A stretch of DNA of 64,000 nucleotides, taken from positions 682,001 through 746,000 of the forward strand of contig CAVQXT010000007.1 in NCBI GenBank assembly GCA_963717945.1, read 5' to 3'. The DNA is from FEN-299 sp963717945 (lineage in GTDB: Bacteria; Acidobacteriota; Vicinamibacteria; Vicinamibacterales; Fen-181). The notes under the pieces were generated by a model, which did no database searches, was not told the origin of the DNA, and saw nothing but the letters and a program-made list of their open reading frames with translations. How positions within the stretch are numbered: the stretch's first letter is position 1; each line of letters starts with the position of its first letter. Below, one piece after another: positions 17,883-26,735 of this stretch. The translations under genes and the position numbers were made by a program.

Positions 17883-18269
17883 TTAGCGCGGCGAGCAGGT
17901 CGCCGATCTCAACGTCCAGCGCCGGCCGGTTCGTTCGTGCACCAGCACGCACCGCGACCCGCTCTTGACGAGCCGGAAGTGCTCCGGCCGGCCGATCTCG
18001 CGACCGTTGAGCTCGCGGCCGCGTTCGTCGCGGCGCACGACGCGCTCGACGAGCAGCACGTCGTCGGAGGTCAGCGCGGAGTCGGCGATGGTCACCGGCG
18101 CGCCGTTCATGGCCCGGCTCACCACGCGGACAAGTTCCTCGTGAGTCCGCCCGGTCGGGTTGGTCAGCACCGCGGGCGCGTCCGGCGGCGCGACCCGCAG
18201 GAGGCAACTGGCCAGGATCATCGTTCCCGCGACGACGACCGCGCTCGCCGCGATCCTCGAGCCTGTCAT
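17883..18269 (-). CDS. Small lipoprotein translationally coupled to S41 protease
   Basis: 128 residues starting MTGSRIAASAVVVAGTMILASC with a clear lipobox LASC (Cys22). The ATG at 18269 overlaps the stop codon of the S41 protease gene (ATGA), which decides between it and an in-frame ATG nine codons upstream. The mature part has no recognised domain. It contains charged turns (VERVVRRDERGRELNGREIGRPEHFRLVKSGSRCVLVHERTGRRWTLRSATCS) with two further cysteines that could form a disulfide. Coupling to a protease suggests a partner or inhibitor role, but that is inference. Confidence 0.7.
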   Translation of the reverse strand: MTGSRIAASAVVVAGTMILASCLLRVAPPDAPAVLTNPTGRTHEELVRVVSRAMNGAPVTIADSALTSDDVLLVERVVRRDERGRELNGREIGRPEHFRLVKSGSRCVLVHERTGRRWTLRSATCSPR

Positions 18270-19828
18270 CGCCGCAGGATGCGATTCTCGAGCCATGGAG
18301 ATTTGTAGAGCACGCCTTCCGGCAGGAACCGAGCCGAGGCCGCTCTCGCACCCATTCGCAGTGAAGACGGGGCGGGACAGGTTGCGCTGGCCAGGTAGCC
18401 CAGGGCCGCGGCCAATCGGCCTTCGCTGCTGTCGCCGAGGGCGTGAGTGAAGTCGTCGGCGACCGCGCAGCCGGGCACCTGGACGCCGACCGTGCCGGTG
18501 GCGTTGGCCGGGGAGAACCCGTCCGGATAGTCCCCGAACCCCTGGTCGTTCACGCCCTTGAACTCGATCGAGAAGTAGGTGGTGCCGCAGTTGTCCTGGG
18601 GATAGAACCCATAGGGCTTGCCGCACGTCGTGGCCCCGATCAGGAACACCTCGACGCCGACGCCCCTCAGGCTGTTGATGATCGCCTCGCTGGCCGAGCA
18701 GGTGTTCGCGCCCGTCAGGACCGCCACCCGCGTGAGGTTCAGTGTCGGCAGGGCCTGGCCGCTCGGTCCGGAGAACCCCTGGGAGGTCGGGTGGAACGGG
18801 ACCGGCGTGATCACGCGTCCCGTGACGGGGTCCACCGTCGGGTGCTTGTTGTTGAACACCGTCTCTTCGAACGTCTTGCCGGCGGTGCTCCCGGGCCCCG
18901 CGATCATGTAGGCGACCTCGCTGGCGATGTCGAGGTAGCCGCCGCCGTTGTAACGGATGTCGAGCACCAGGTCGCTGACCTGCGCCGCCTTGAGCTGGCC
19001 GAAGGCCGCAATGAGTTCCTGTTCCGCGGTCGCGATGTGGTCGTTGAAAAGCATGTACCCGACGGGGCCCGTGGCCGTGGCGAGCGTCTCGACGCCCTGC
19101 ACCGGCGTCGACGTCACGTTGGCCGACACCATCGTGATCGTCCGGGGCGTGGTGGCCCCGGCATCGAGGACGCTGAACGTGTGGGAGACGCCTGCCGCCG
19201 TCGGGAACAGGCCCGCGTTCAGCGTGGCGACGCTCGCGCTGCCGGTCGCGTTGACCACGTCCACGCCGTCAACGGTCAGCACTTCGGCCCCGCGAGCGAG
19301 GTTCGCGGGGGGCCTCGTGGCGGCGGTGTTCGGTTCGGTATAGGCGACCAGGACGAGGCGGGGCACCGTCGAGGAAATCACCGTGAACTGCGCGCCGTAG
19401 CCCGCCGACACGCCGGACTGCGACAAGGCCTCCCACTGGGCCGTCGGGTAGGTGAAGTGGAACTTGTCCTTCGCGCTGCCGGACGGCGTCGTGGCCGACG
19501 TCTTCAGGAGGTTGAAGTACGCAGGGGTCGCATACAGGGCGGGGTCGAGGTCCGGCACTTCGCTGTACCAGAGATACAGCTCGTTGGTCCACGAACGGAG
19601 GAAGTCGTTCTCGGTGAGCGTCGAGCCCTGGACATCCGGATAGCGGACGCCGGTCAGCGGATCGATGCCGGTGCGGGGGACCGCGCACCGGTTCGCGAAG
19701 GTCACCGACGCCGGGAAGACGCCCGGGGCCCATGGAGGAGGAGGAGGCGCGAAGAGGCTCCCGCTCCCTCCGCAACCGGCCGAGGCGAGCAGACTTACCA
19801 GAATGAGCCAGCGCGATTCTGACCGCAC
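18266..19828 (-). CDS. S41-family peptidase lipoprotein
   Basis: About 520 residues from the GTG at 19828 (VRSESRWLILVSLLASAGC). The in-frame ATG at 19918 would put 30 extra polar residues before the lipoprotein signal, so the GTG is preferred. After the lipobox come a Gly/Ser/Pro linker, a helical cap, a PDZ-like domain (PANLARGAEVLTVDGVDVVNATG) and the C-terminal-processing-peptidase catalytic domain. That domain has VGYMLFNDH, LVLDIRYNGGG, the Ser nucleophile in ANTCSASEAIINSLRG and the Lys-containing GATTCGKPYGF. It would be a periplasmic endopeptidase. It is coupled to a small lipoprotein and divergent from the HAD gene. Confidence 0.88.
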   Translation of the reverse strand: MRSESRWLILVSLLASAGCGGSGSLFAPPPPPWAPGVFPASVTFANRCAVPRTGIDPLTGVRYPDVQGSTLTENDFLRSWTNELYLWYSEVPDLDPALYATPAYFNLLKTSATTPSGSAKDKFHFTYPTAQWEALSQSGVSAGYGAQFTVISSTVPRLVLVAYTEPNTAATRPPANLARGAEVLTVDGVDVVNATGSASVATLNAGLFPTAAGVSHTFSVLDAGATTPRTITMVSANVTSTPVQGVETLATATGPVGYMLFNDHIATAEQELIAAFGQLKAAQVSDLVLDIRYNGGGYLDIASEVAYMIAGPGSTAGKTFEETVFNNKHPTVDPVTGRVITPVPFHPTSQGFSGPSGQALPTLNLTRVAVLTGANTCSASEAIINSLRGVGVEVFLIGATTCGKPYGFYPQDNCGTTYFSIEFKGVNDQGFGDYPDGFSPANATGTVGVQVPGCAVADDFTHALGDSSEGRLAAALGYLASATCPAPSSLRMGARAASARFLPEGVLYKSPWLENRILRR

Positions 19829-19953
19829 AAGCTCACGATAGCACACCTGCAGCGCACTGTTTCCGGGCCTCTCCTGTTCGGCCTCGGACGACACGGTGAG
19901 CGGGGCCCGGCGATTCATGGTGGTAACATGAAACGTGGCGGTGGCCAGCGAAG

Positions 19954-20712
19954 ATGCCGGAGAGGAAGCCGCACGTAGTGAATACCGGCGGAGGATTCGG
20001 CGGCCTCAGCGCCGCGCGTGCTCTCGCACTCCCCGACGTGGTGTTCCTGCTCGATGTCGACAACACGCTGCTCGACAACGACGCCGTCGAGCAGGATCTG
20101 AGGCGTCACATCGAGGAGGCCTTCGGGATCGAGTGCCGCGACCGGTACCTGGAGATCTTCGAGGAGCTCCGGGCGACGTTGGGATACGCGGACTACCTCG
20201 GCGCCCTGCAGCGCTACCGCATCGAGCACCCGCGAGAGCCGCACCTCATCGAGATCTCGCTCTTCCTCGTCGACTACCCGTTCCGCGACCGCCTGTATCC
20301 GGGCGCGCTGGACGTCGTCGCCCGCCTGCGCCGCCGCGGGACGCCGGTCATCCTGACCGATGGCGACGTGGTCTTCCAGCCACGCAAGGTCGCTCGCTCG
20401 GGGCTCCTGGATGCAGTCGAGGGCCGCGCGCTCATCTACATCCACAAGGAGCAGATGCTGGACGACGTGGCGCGGCGGTACCCGGCCCGGCACTACGTGA
20501 TGGTGGACGACAAGCTGCGCATCCTGTCGGCGATGAAGTCGGCGTGGGGCGCGCGCCTGACGACCGTCTTCGTCCGGCAGGGACACTACGCGCTCGACCC
20601 GGATACCCTGGCGGCCTATCCGGCCGCCGACGTCAGCATCGAGAGCATCGGCGAGCTCGCCCACGGCGATCTCCCGTCGTGGTTGGGGGGAAGCGCGGCG
20701 AAAGTGGGGTAG
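19954..20712 (+). CDS. HAD-superfamily hydrolase with an NDH-2-like N-terminal leader
   Basis: 252 residues. The catalytic part starts FLLDVDNTLLDND (DxDxT motif I), continues with VILTDGD (motif II) and ends YVMVDDKLRIL (motif IV region), typical of HAD phosphatases with an alpha-helical cap. The first 26 residues, MPERKPHVVNTGGGFGGLSAARALA, do not belong to HAD enzymes. They look like the dinucleotide-binding start of an NADH dehydrogenase/FAD oxidoreductase (HVVIVGGGFGGL...), broken off at the junction. GTG codons at 20038 and 20041 could restore a native-length HAD start but have no binding site. The substrate is unknown. Confidence 0.8.
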   Translation: MPERKPHVVNTGGGFGGLSAARALALPDVVFLLDVDNTLLDNDAVEQDLRRHIEEAFGIECRDRYLEIFEELRATLGYADYLGALQRYRIEHPREPHLIEISLFLVDYPFRDRLYPGALDVVARLRRRGTPVILTDGDVVFQPRKVARSGLLDAVEGRALIYIHKEQMLDDVARRYPARHYVMVDDKLRILSAMKSAWGARLTTVFVRQGHYALDPDTLAAYPAADVSIESIGELAHGDLPSWLGGSAAKVG

Positions 20713-20767
20713 CCGCGGCGGCGGGCACGGACCGGGATCCACGGTGTCGCATTTCGAAGGCCCATGT

Positions 20768-20784
20768 CCTACATTATTAGTAGG
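20768..20784 (+). promoter_or_regulatory. AT-rich hairpin upstream of the tal operon
   Basis: CCTAC and GTAGG arms flank ATTATTA, 20 bases before the tal start codon. It is the only AT-rich patch in this stretch. It could be an operator or the -10 region for the sugar-phosphate operon. The evidence is position and composition only. Confidence 0.35.
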
Positions 20785-20804
20785 GCACGAAACGGACAAC
20801 GACG

Positions 20805-21890
20805 ATGAAAGCGACTCAGGCACTTCACGACATCGGCCAGAGTCTCTGGCTCGACAACATCACGCGCGACCTTCTGACGACCGGCGCGCTGAAGCGGTAC
20901 ATCGACGAACTGTCGGTGACCGGACTCACGTCGAACCCGACGATCTTCGACCGCGCGTTCAAGACGAGCGGCGCGTACGACCTCGCCATCCGGCAGGCCC
21001 TCGAGGCGGGCCGATCGGGCGAGGCGCTGTTCTTCGAGCTCGCGCTCCAGGACCTCACCCAGGCGGCCGATCTCTTCCGGCCGATCCACGACCGCACCGC
21101 CGGTGTCGACGGGTGGGTCTCGCTCGAAGTGTCCCCGCTGCTGGCGCACGACACCGGGACGACGATCGCGGAGGCCGCGGACCTGCACGCGCGCGCGGGG
21201 CGCCCCAACCTGTTCATCAAGATCCCCGGCACGAAGGAGGGCATTCCCGCGATCGAAGAGGCGATCTTCGCCGGCGTGCCGATCAACGTGACGCTGCTCT
21301 TCTCGCGCGAGCAGTACCTGGCGGCGGCCGACGCGTACTTCCGCGGCATCGAGCGGCGCGTCGCCGCCGGGCTCAACCCGAACGTCGCCTCGGTCGCGTC
21401 GCTGTTCGTCAGCCGCTGGGACGTGGCGGTGGCGGGCACGCTGCCGGGTGTCGCGGCGAACGCGCTGGGCATCGCCGTGGCCGGGCGCACGTACAAGGCG
21501 TACTGCGACCTCCTCGCGTCCCCGCGCTCGCAGCGGGCCCTCAACGCCGGCGCCCGCCCGCAACGCCTGTTGTTCGCGAGCACCGGGACGAAGGATCCGA
21601 AGGCCTCCGACATTCTCTACGCCAGGGCGCTGGCCGCCCCGCTCACGGTGAACACGATGCCGGAGGACACGCTGAAGGCGCTTGCCGGGCACGGCGAGAT
21701 CGGCCCCGTCATGTCCGCCGACGGGCGGGACTCCGAGCGCGTGCTGGCCGAGTTCGCCCGGGCGGGCCTCGACATCGACGCGTTGGCCGCCAGGCTGCAG
21801 GACGAGGGCGCCACGTCCTTCACCGCGTCATGGAAGGACCTGATGAAGGTGCTCGCCTCGAAATGCTCGGCCGTCGGAGGCGCCAGGTGA
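20805..21890 (+). CDS. tal: Transaldolase
   Basis: 361 residues. It has the longer bacterial TalB/TAL-type layout with QSLWLDNITRDLL, VTGLTSNPTIFDRAF, the Schiff-base lysine in NLFIKIPGTKEGIPAI, INVTLLFSREQYL and VASVASLFVSRWD. It transfers a dihydroxyacetone unit between sedoheptulose 7-phosphate and glyceraldehyde 3-phosphate in the cytoplasm. It is the first gene of a five-gene operon for glucose 6-phosphate use, and its stop codon overlaps the GTG start of pgi (GTGA), giving translational coupling. Confidence 0.95.
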   Translation: MKATQALHDIGQSLWLDNITRDLLTTGALKRYIDELSVTGLTSNPTIFDRAFKTSGAYDLAIRQALEAGRSGEALFFELALQDLTQAADLFRPIHDRTAGVDGWVSLEVSPLLAHDTGTTIAEAADLHARAGRPNLFIKIPGTKEGIPAIEEAIFAGVPINVTLLFSREQYLAAADAYFRGIERRVAAGLNPNVASVASLFVSRWDVAVAGTLPGVAANALGIAVAGRTYKAYCDLLASPRSQRALNAGARPQRLLFASTGTKDPKASDILYARALAAPLTVNTMPEDTLKALAGHGEIGPVMSADGRDSERVLAEFARAGLDIDALAARLQDEGATSFTASWKDLMKVLASKCSAVGGAR

Positions 21891-23548
21891 CCGGGACCAC
21901 GCCGACGACCTCACACCCGCATCGCGCGACCGACCTGCCTGCCTGGAAGGCGCTCGAGGCGCATCATGCCAAGGTTCGCGGCCTGCATCTGCGCACGCTC
22001 TTTGCGGACGACCCGACCCGCGGCGAACGCCTCGCCGTCGAGGCCGCGGGGATCTACCTCGACTACTCGAAGAACCGGATCACCGACGAGACCGTCGCAC
22101 TGCTCGTCCGGCTCGCCGAGCAGTCCGGGCTGCGCGGGCGCATCGACGCCATGTTCCGCGGCGAGGCGATCAACGTCTCCGAGCGGCGGGCGGTGCTGCA
22201 CGTGGCGCTGCGCGCGCCCCGCGAGGCGTCGTTCGTGGTCGACGGCGAGAACGTCGTGCCCGCGGTGCACCAGGTGCTGGACAGGATGACCGACTTCGCG
22301 AACCGCGTGAGGAGCGGCGCGTGGAGAGGCCAGACGGGGAAGCCCATCCGCAACGTCGTCAACGTCGGCATCGGCGGCTCGGACCTCGGGCCGGTGATGG
22401 CTTACGAGGCGCTCCGGCACTACAGCGACCGGGGCATGGTGTTCCGGTTCGTCTCCAACGTGGACGGCACCGACCTCGCGGAAGCCGTCCGTGACCTCGA
22501 CCCGGCCGAGACGCTCGTCGTCGTCTCGTCGAAGACGTTCACGACGCTCGAGACGATGACCAACGCCCGGTCGGCGCGGGAGTGGATCCTGGCGGGCCTG
22601 GGCGGCGACGAGAAGGCGGTCGCCAGGCACTTCGTGGCGGTGTCGACCAACGCGCAGGGCGTCGCGGCGTTCGGCATCGACACGGCCAACATGTTCGGAT
22701 TCTGGGACTGGGTCGGCGGGCGGTACTCCATGGAGTCCGCCATCGGGCTCTCGACCATGATCGCGATCGGCCCGGAGCACTTCCGCGCCATGCTCGGCGG
22801 CTTCCACGAAGTCGACGAGCACTTCCGCACGGCGCCGTTCGACCGCAACCTGCCGGTGCTCATGGGCCTGCTCGCCATCTGGAACAACGACTTCTTCGGC
22901 GCCCAGACGGTGGCCGTGCTGCCCTACGAGCAGTACCTCAAGCGTTTCCCGGCCTACCTGCAGCAGCTCGCCATGGAGAGCAACGGCAAGCACGTGACTC
23001 TCGACGGCGGCCCGGTCGGCTGCGACACCGGCCCGGTCTACTGGGGCGAGCCCGGGACCAACGGGCAGCACTCGTTCTATCAGCTCATCCACCAGGGCAC
23101 GCGGCTCATCCCGTGCGACTTCATCGGCTTCGGCCAGGCCCTCAACCCGCTGGGGCAGCACCACGACCTGCTCGTCGCCAACATGCTGGCGCAGGGCGAG
23201 GCGCTCGCGTTCGGCAAGACGGCGGAAGAGGTGAGGGCGGAGGGGTCGCCCGAGTGGCTCGTGCCGCATCGCACGTTCGAGGGCAACCGGCCGTCGAGCA
23301 CGCTGCTGCTCGAGCGGCTCACGCCGGCGGCGCTGGGCAGGCTGGTGGCCCTCTACGAGCACAGCGTGTTCACGCAGGGCGCGATCTGGCAGATCGATTC
23401 GTTCGACCAGTGGGGCGTCGAACTCGGCAAGGTGCTGGCGCAGCGGATCATCGCCGAGCTCCCGGGCGCCGGGGAACCCGCGCTCGGGCACGACAGCTCG
23501 ACCAATGCGCTCGTTCGCCGCTACCTGAAGCTCAAGGCGGCCCCATGA
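21887..23548 (+). CDS. pgi: Glucose-6-phosphate isomerase
   Basis: 553 residues from the GTG at 21887, with GGAGG at 21876-21880. The same frame is open upstream across tal, but that part is not pgi-like. Family signatures are present: NVVNVGIGGSDLGPVMAYEAL, VVSSKTFTTLETMTNA, FGFWDWVGGRYSMESAIGLS, the Glu-containing GQHSFYQLIHQGT and QWGVELGKVLAQ near the end. It interconverts glucose 6-phosphate and fructose 6-phosphate. In the operon it links the oxidative branch (gnd, zwf, pgl) with transaldolase. Confidence 0.97.
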   Translation: MTGTTPTTSHPHRATDLPAWKALEAHHAKVRGLHLRTLFADDPTRGERLAVEAAGIYLDYSKNRITDETVALLVRLAEQSGLRGRIDAMFRGEAINVSERRAVLHVALRAPREASFVVDGENVVPAVHQVLDRMTDFANRVRSGAWRGQTGKPIRNVVNVGIGGSDLGPVMAYEALRHYSDRGMVFRFVSNVDGTDLAEAVRDLDPAETLVVVSSKTFTTLETMTNARSAREWILAGLGGDEKAVARHFVAVSTNAQGVAAFGIDTANMFGFWDWVGGRYSMESAIGLSTMIAIGPEHFRAMLGGFHEVDEHFRTAPFDRNLPVLMGLLAIWNNDFFGAQTVAVLPYEQYLKRFPAYLQQLAMESNGKHVTLDGGPVGCDTGPVYWGEPGTNGQHSFYQLIHQGTRLIPCDFIGFGQALNPLGQHHDLLVANMLAQGEALAFGKTAEEVRAEGSPEWLVPHRTFEGNRPSSTLLLERLTPAALGRLVALYEHSVFTQGAIWQIDSFDQWGVELGKVLAQRIIAELPGAGEPALGHDSSTNALVRRYLKLKAAP

Positions 23549-23591
23549 TCGGCGCCGGCCGCGAGTCTCTCGCGCCGGATGAGGAGGACAC

Positions 23592-24611
23592 GTGCAACTG
23601 GGAATGGTCGGCCTCGGCCGCATGGGGGCCAACATGGTGCGCCGCCTTCTCCGGGGCGGGCATACCTGCGCCGTGTTCGACAGCACGCCGAAGGCGGTGG
23701 CGGACCTGGTCGGCGAGAAGGCCGTGGGCGCCTCGTCGCTCGAGGAGCTGGCGCAGCGGCTCGACAAGCCCCGCGCGGTGTGGCTGATGGTGCCGGCGGC
23801 GGTGGTGGACTCGACCATCGCCGGCCTGCTGCCCCATCTCGAGACCGGGGACGTGCTGATCGACGGCGGCAATTCCTACTATGTGGACGATCTTCGGCGC
23901 GCCGGGGAACTCGCGCCGAAGGGGATCCACTACGTGGACGTCGGCACGAGCGGCGGCGTGTGGGGCCTCGAACGCGGCTACTGCCTGATGATCGGCGGCG
24001 AGCCCAAAGTCGTCGGGCGTCTGGGCCCGATCTTCGCCACGCTGGCTCCCGGCGTCGGTACGATCGACCGCACGCCGGGCCGCGGCGCGGCGGGCGGCAC
24101 CGCGGAGCAGGGCTACCTGCACTGCGGCCCGGCGGGTGCCGGCCACTTCGTCAAGATGGTGCACAACGGCATCGAGTACGGACTGATGGCCGCGTACGCC
24201 GAGGGGCTGAACGTCCTGCGCGCCGCCAACGTCGGCCGGGTGCGGCACGGCGTCGATGCCGAGACCACGCCGCTGCGCGAGCCCGAGCACTATCAGTACG
24301 ACCTCAACCTGCCCGACATCGCCGAAGTGTGGCGGCGCGGCAGCGTCGTCGCCTCCTGGCTGCTCGACCTGACGGCGGCGGCGCTCGCCGAGGACCCCTC
24401 GCTCGCGAACTTCGCCGGGCGCGTCTCCGACTCGGGCGAGGGCCGCTGGACCATCAAGGCGAGCGTCGACGAGGGCGTGCCGACGCCGGTGCTCTCGAGC
24501 GCGCTGTTCGAGCGGTTCAGCTCCCGGGGCGAGGCGGACTTTGCGGACAGGCTGCTGTCGGCGATGCGCCGCCAGTTCGGCGGCCACCAGGAGAAGCCGG
24601 CGGGTCAGTGA
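23592..24611 (+). CDS. gnd: 6-phosphogluconate dehydrogenase, short decarboxylating type
   Basis: 339 residues from a GTG at 23592, with GAGGAGG at 23581-23587. The Rossmann start is MQLGMVGLGRMGANM. The substrate loop is DVGTSGGVWGLERGYCLMIGG and the catalytic Lys/Asn segment is GAGHFVKMVHNGIEYGLM. The length of about 340 residues places it with the short, often NAD-preferring 6-phosphogluconate dehydrogenases rather than the ~470-residue NADP form. It oxidises 6-phosphogluconate to ribulose 5-phosphate and CO2. Confidence 0.95.
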   Translation: MQLGMVGLGRMGANMVRRLLRGGHTCAVFDSTPKAVADLVGEKAVGASSLEELAQRLDKPRAVWLMVPAAVVDSTIAGLLPHLETGDVLIDGGNSYYVDDLRRAGELAPKGIHYVDVGTSGGVWGLERGYCLMIGGEPKVVGRLGPIFATLAPGVGTIDRTPGRGAAGGTAEQGYLHCGPAGAGHFVKMVHNGIEYGLMAAYAEGLNVLRAANVGRVRHGVDAETTPLREPEHYQYDLNLPDIAEVWRRGSVVASWLLDLTAAALAEDPSLANFAGRVSDSGEGRWTIKASVDEGVPTPVLSSALFERFSSRGEADFADRLLSAMRRQFGGHQEKPAGQ

Positions 24612-24633
24612 CCACCGACATAACGGGGGCGCG

Positions 24634-26007
24634 ATGAGCGAAGCCACTTCCGACGCACTCGTCCTCTTCGGCGCGACAGGCGATCTCGCCTACAAGAAGC
24701 TCTATCCATCCCTGCAGGCGATGGTGAAGCGCGGGCAGCTCAACGTCCCCGTGATCGGCGTCTCGCGGGCCGGCTGGAACCTCGACCAGCTCAAGGCGCG
24801 GGCGCGGGAGTCGGTCGAGCGGCACGGCGGTCTCGATCCCGCCGCCTTCGAGAAGCTGTCGGGCCTGCTGCGCTACGTGGACGGCGACTACGCGGACGCC
24901 CCGACGTTCCAGGCGATTCGCCGGGAGCTGGGGACGGCCGGGCGGCCGGCCTACTACCTGGCGATTCCGCCCGCGATCTTCGGCATGGTGGTGCAGCAGA
25001 TCGCGAACTCCGGCAGCACCGAGGGGGCGCGGGTCGTCGTGGAAAAACCCTTCGGGCGCAGCCTCGCCACAGCGCTGGCGCTCAACAAGATCCTGCTCGC
25101 CGCGTTCAGCGAGGATCGCATCTTCCGCATCGACCACTATCTCGGCAAGCGGCCGGTGCAGAACATGGTGTTCTTCCGCTTTGCCAACGCGTTCCTCGAG
25201 TCGTTCTGGAACCGGCACTTCATTTCGAGCGTGCAGATCACGATGGCGGAGGACTTCGGGGTGCAGGGGCGCGGCGCCTTCTACGACCAGGTCGGCACCG
25301 TCAGGGACGTCGTGCAGAATCACCTGTTCCAGATCCTGGCGAACCTGTGCATGGAGCCGCCGGCGAGGGCCGACAGCGAATCGATGCGGGACGAGAAGGT
25401 CAAGGTGTTGAAGTCGATACCCGCGATCGAGTCGAAGCACTTCGTGCGCGGCCAGTTCCGCGGCTACTGCTCGGAGCGGGGCGTCGCGCCGGACTCCAAG
25501 ATGGAGACGTTCGCGGCCTTGCGCATGGAGGTCGATTCCTGGCGCTGGGCGGGCGTCCCGTTCTTCATCCGTGCCGGCAAGATGCTGCCAGTGACCTGCA
25601 CCGAGGTGGTCGTCCGCCTGCGGCGCCCGCCGCGGGTGTTTTCGGCGTGCCCCGGCGCGCCCAATTACGTCCGGTTCCGGATCGGCCCAGACATGAATCT
25701 CGCCTTCGGCGTGACGGTCATGGACCCGGCCGAGTCCGGGGTCGGCGAACAGCTGGAGATGCTCGCCGTCGATCGCCCGGGCGCCGCGGAGATGGATGCT
25801 TATGAGCGGGTGCTGTCGGACGCGATGACCGGCGACCGCACGCTGTTCGCCCGGGAGGATTACGTCGAGGAGGCGTGGCGCATCGTCGATTCGGTCCTGC
25901 AGGCGGGCACGCCCATTCACGAATACGAGCCGGGGACCTGGGGACCGAGCGAAGCTTACGGGCAGATTGCGCCGCCCGGCGGCTGGCAGGACCCGGTTGT
26001 CGCGTGA
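24634..26007 (+). CDS. zwf: Glucose-6-phosphate 1-dehydrogenase
   Basis: 457 residues from the ATG at 24634. The frame upstream of this ATG belongs to the gnd shadow. NAD(P)-binding start LVLFGATGDLAYKKLYPSL, the conserved VVEKPFGRSLATALALN, catalytic RIDHYLGKRPVQNMVFFRFAN and DFGVQGRGAFYDQVGTVRDVVQNHLFQILAN are all present. It is somewhat shorter than the usual 480-510 residues, the difference lying at the C-terminus. It makes 6-phosphogluconolactone for the next gene's product. Confidence 0.95.
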   Translation: MSEATSDALVLFGATGDLAYKKLYPSLQAMVKRGQLNVPVIGVSRAGWNLDQLKARARESVERHGGLDPAAFEKLSGLLRYVDGDYADAPTFQAIRRELGTAGRPAYYLAIPPAIFGMVVQQIANSGSTEGARVVVEKPFGRSLATALALNKILLAAFSEDRIFRIDHYLGKRPVQNMVFFRFANAFLESFWNRHFISSVQITMAEDFGVQGRGAFYDQVGTVRDVVQNHLFQILANLCMEPPARADSESMRDEKVKVLKSIPAIESKHFVRGQFRGYCSERGVAPDSKMETFAALRMEVDSWRWAGVPFFIRAGKMLPVTCTEVVVRLRRPPRVFSACPGAPNYVRFRIGPDMNLAFGVTVMDPAESGVGEQLEMLAVDRPGAAEMDAYERVLSDAMTGDRTLFAREDYVEEAWRIVDSVLQAGTPIHEYEPGTWGPSEAYGQIAPPGGWQDPVVA

Positions 26008-26037
26008 CCGGCCGTCACCGGACCTCGCGAGCCGCCC

Positions 26038-26728
26038 ATGAAGATCGAAGTGCTGGACGATGCCGGCGCGGTCGCTGAGGCGGCGGCGGCGATCGTGGCC
26101 GCCGACGCCCGGCTGGCCGTGGCCGCGCGCGGGCGCTTCGTGCTGGCCGTGAGCGGCGGCCGCACGCCCTGGGCCATGCTGCGCGCCCTCGCGGACCTGG
26201 AGGTCCCCTGGGAAGGCGTCCACGTGCTGCAGGTGGACGAACGGGTCGCGCCGGCCGGCGATCCCGACCGAAACCTCACCCATTTGCGTGAAAGCCTGAT
26301 TGCTCACGCGCCGCTCGGCCCCGAGCGGATTCACGCGATGCCGGTGGAGTGGCCCGATCTCGAGGCCGCGGCGGCGGCCTATGCCGCGACGCTGCGGGAG
26401 CTGGCCGGGACGCCGCCGGTGCTGGATCTCGTGCACCTCGGCCTGGGCGCCGATGGACACACCGCGTCGCTCGTGCCCGCCGACCCGGTGCTCGCCGTCA
26501 CCGACGCGGACGTGGCCCTCACAGGCCCGTACCAGGGCCGGTGCCGCATGACGCTGACCTACAGGTCGATCAATGCGGCGCGGCGCATCCTCTGGCTGGT
26601 GACGGGCGCCGAGAAGGCGGCGATGCTTGACGCGGTTACGCGAGGGCGACCCGGCGATTCCGGCCGGGCGCATCCGCCGGGACAACGCGCTGCTGCTCGC
26701 GGACCGGGCCGCGGCGGGTTCGTCGTAG
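26038..26728 (+). CDS. pgl: 6-phosphogluconolactonase (frameshifted near its end)
   Basis: Residues 1-198 read in the first frame: VSGGRTPWAMLRALADLEVPWEGVHVLQVDERVAPAGDPDRN and LVHLGLGADGHTASLVPADP are pgl/DevB signatures. After AAMLDA (about 26634) the family-like ending LREGDPAIPAGRIRRDNALLLADRAAAGSS lies in the next frame and stops at 26728. One extra G in CGCGG at 26631-26635 would explain the shift. Read without the shift, the frame runs to 26952 and collides with the convergent radical SAM gene, whereas the corrected end leaves an 8-base gap. Either a sequencing error or a recent mutation fits. Confidence 0.85.
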
Positions 26729-26735
26729 CCCGACC

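Noticed and set aside
20744..21886. In-frame extension of pgi across tal
   Set aside because: It is a shadow of tal; the GTG at 21887 has GGAGG and matches the family start.
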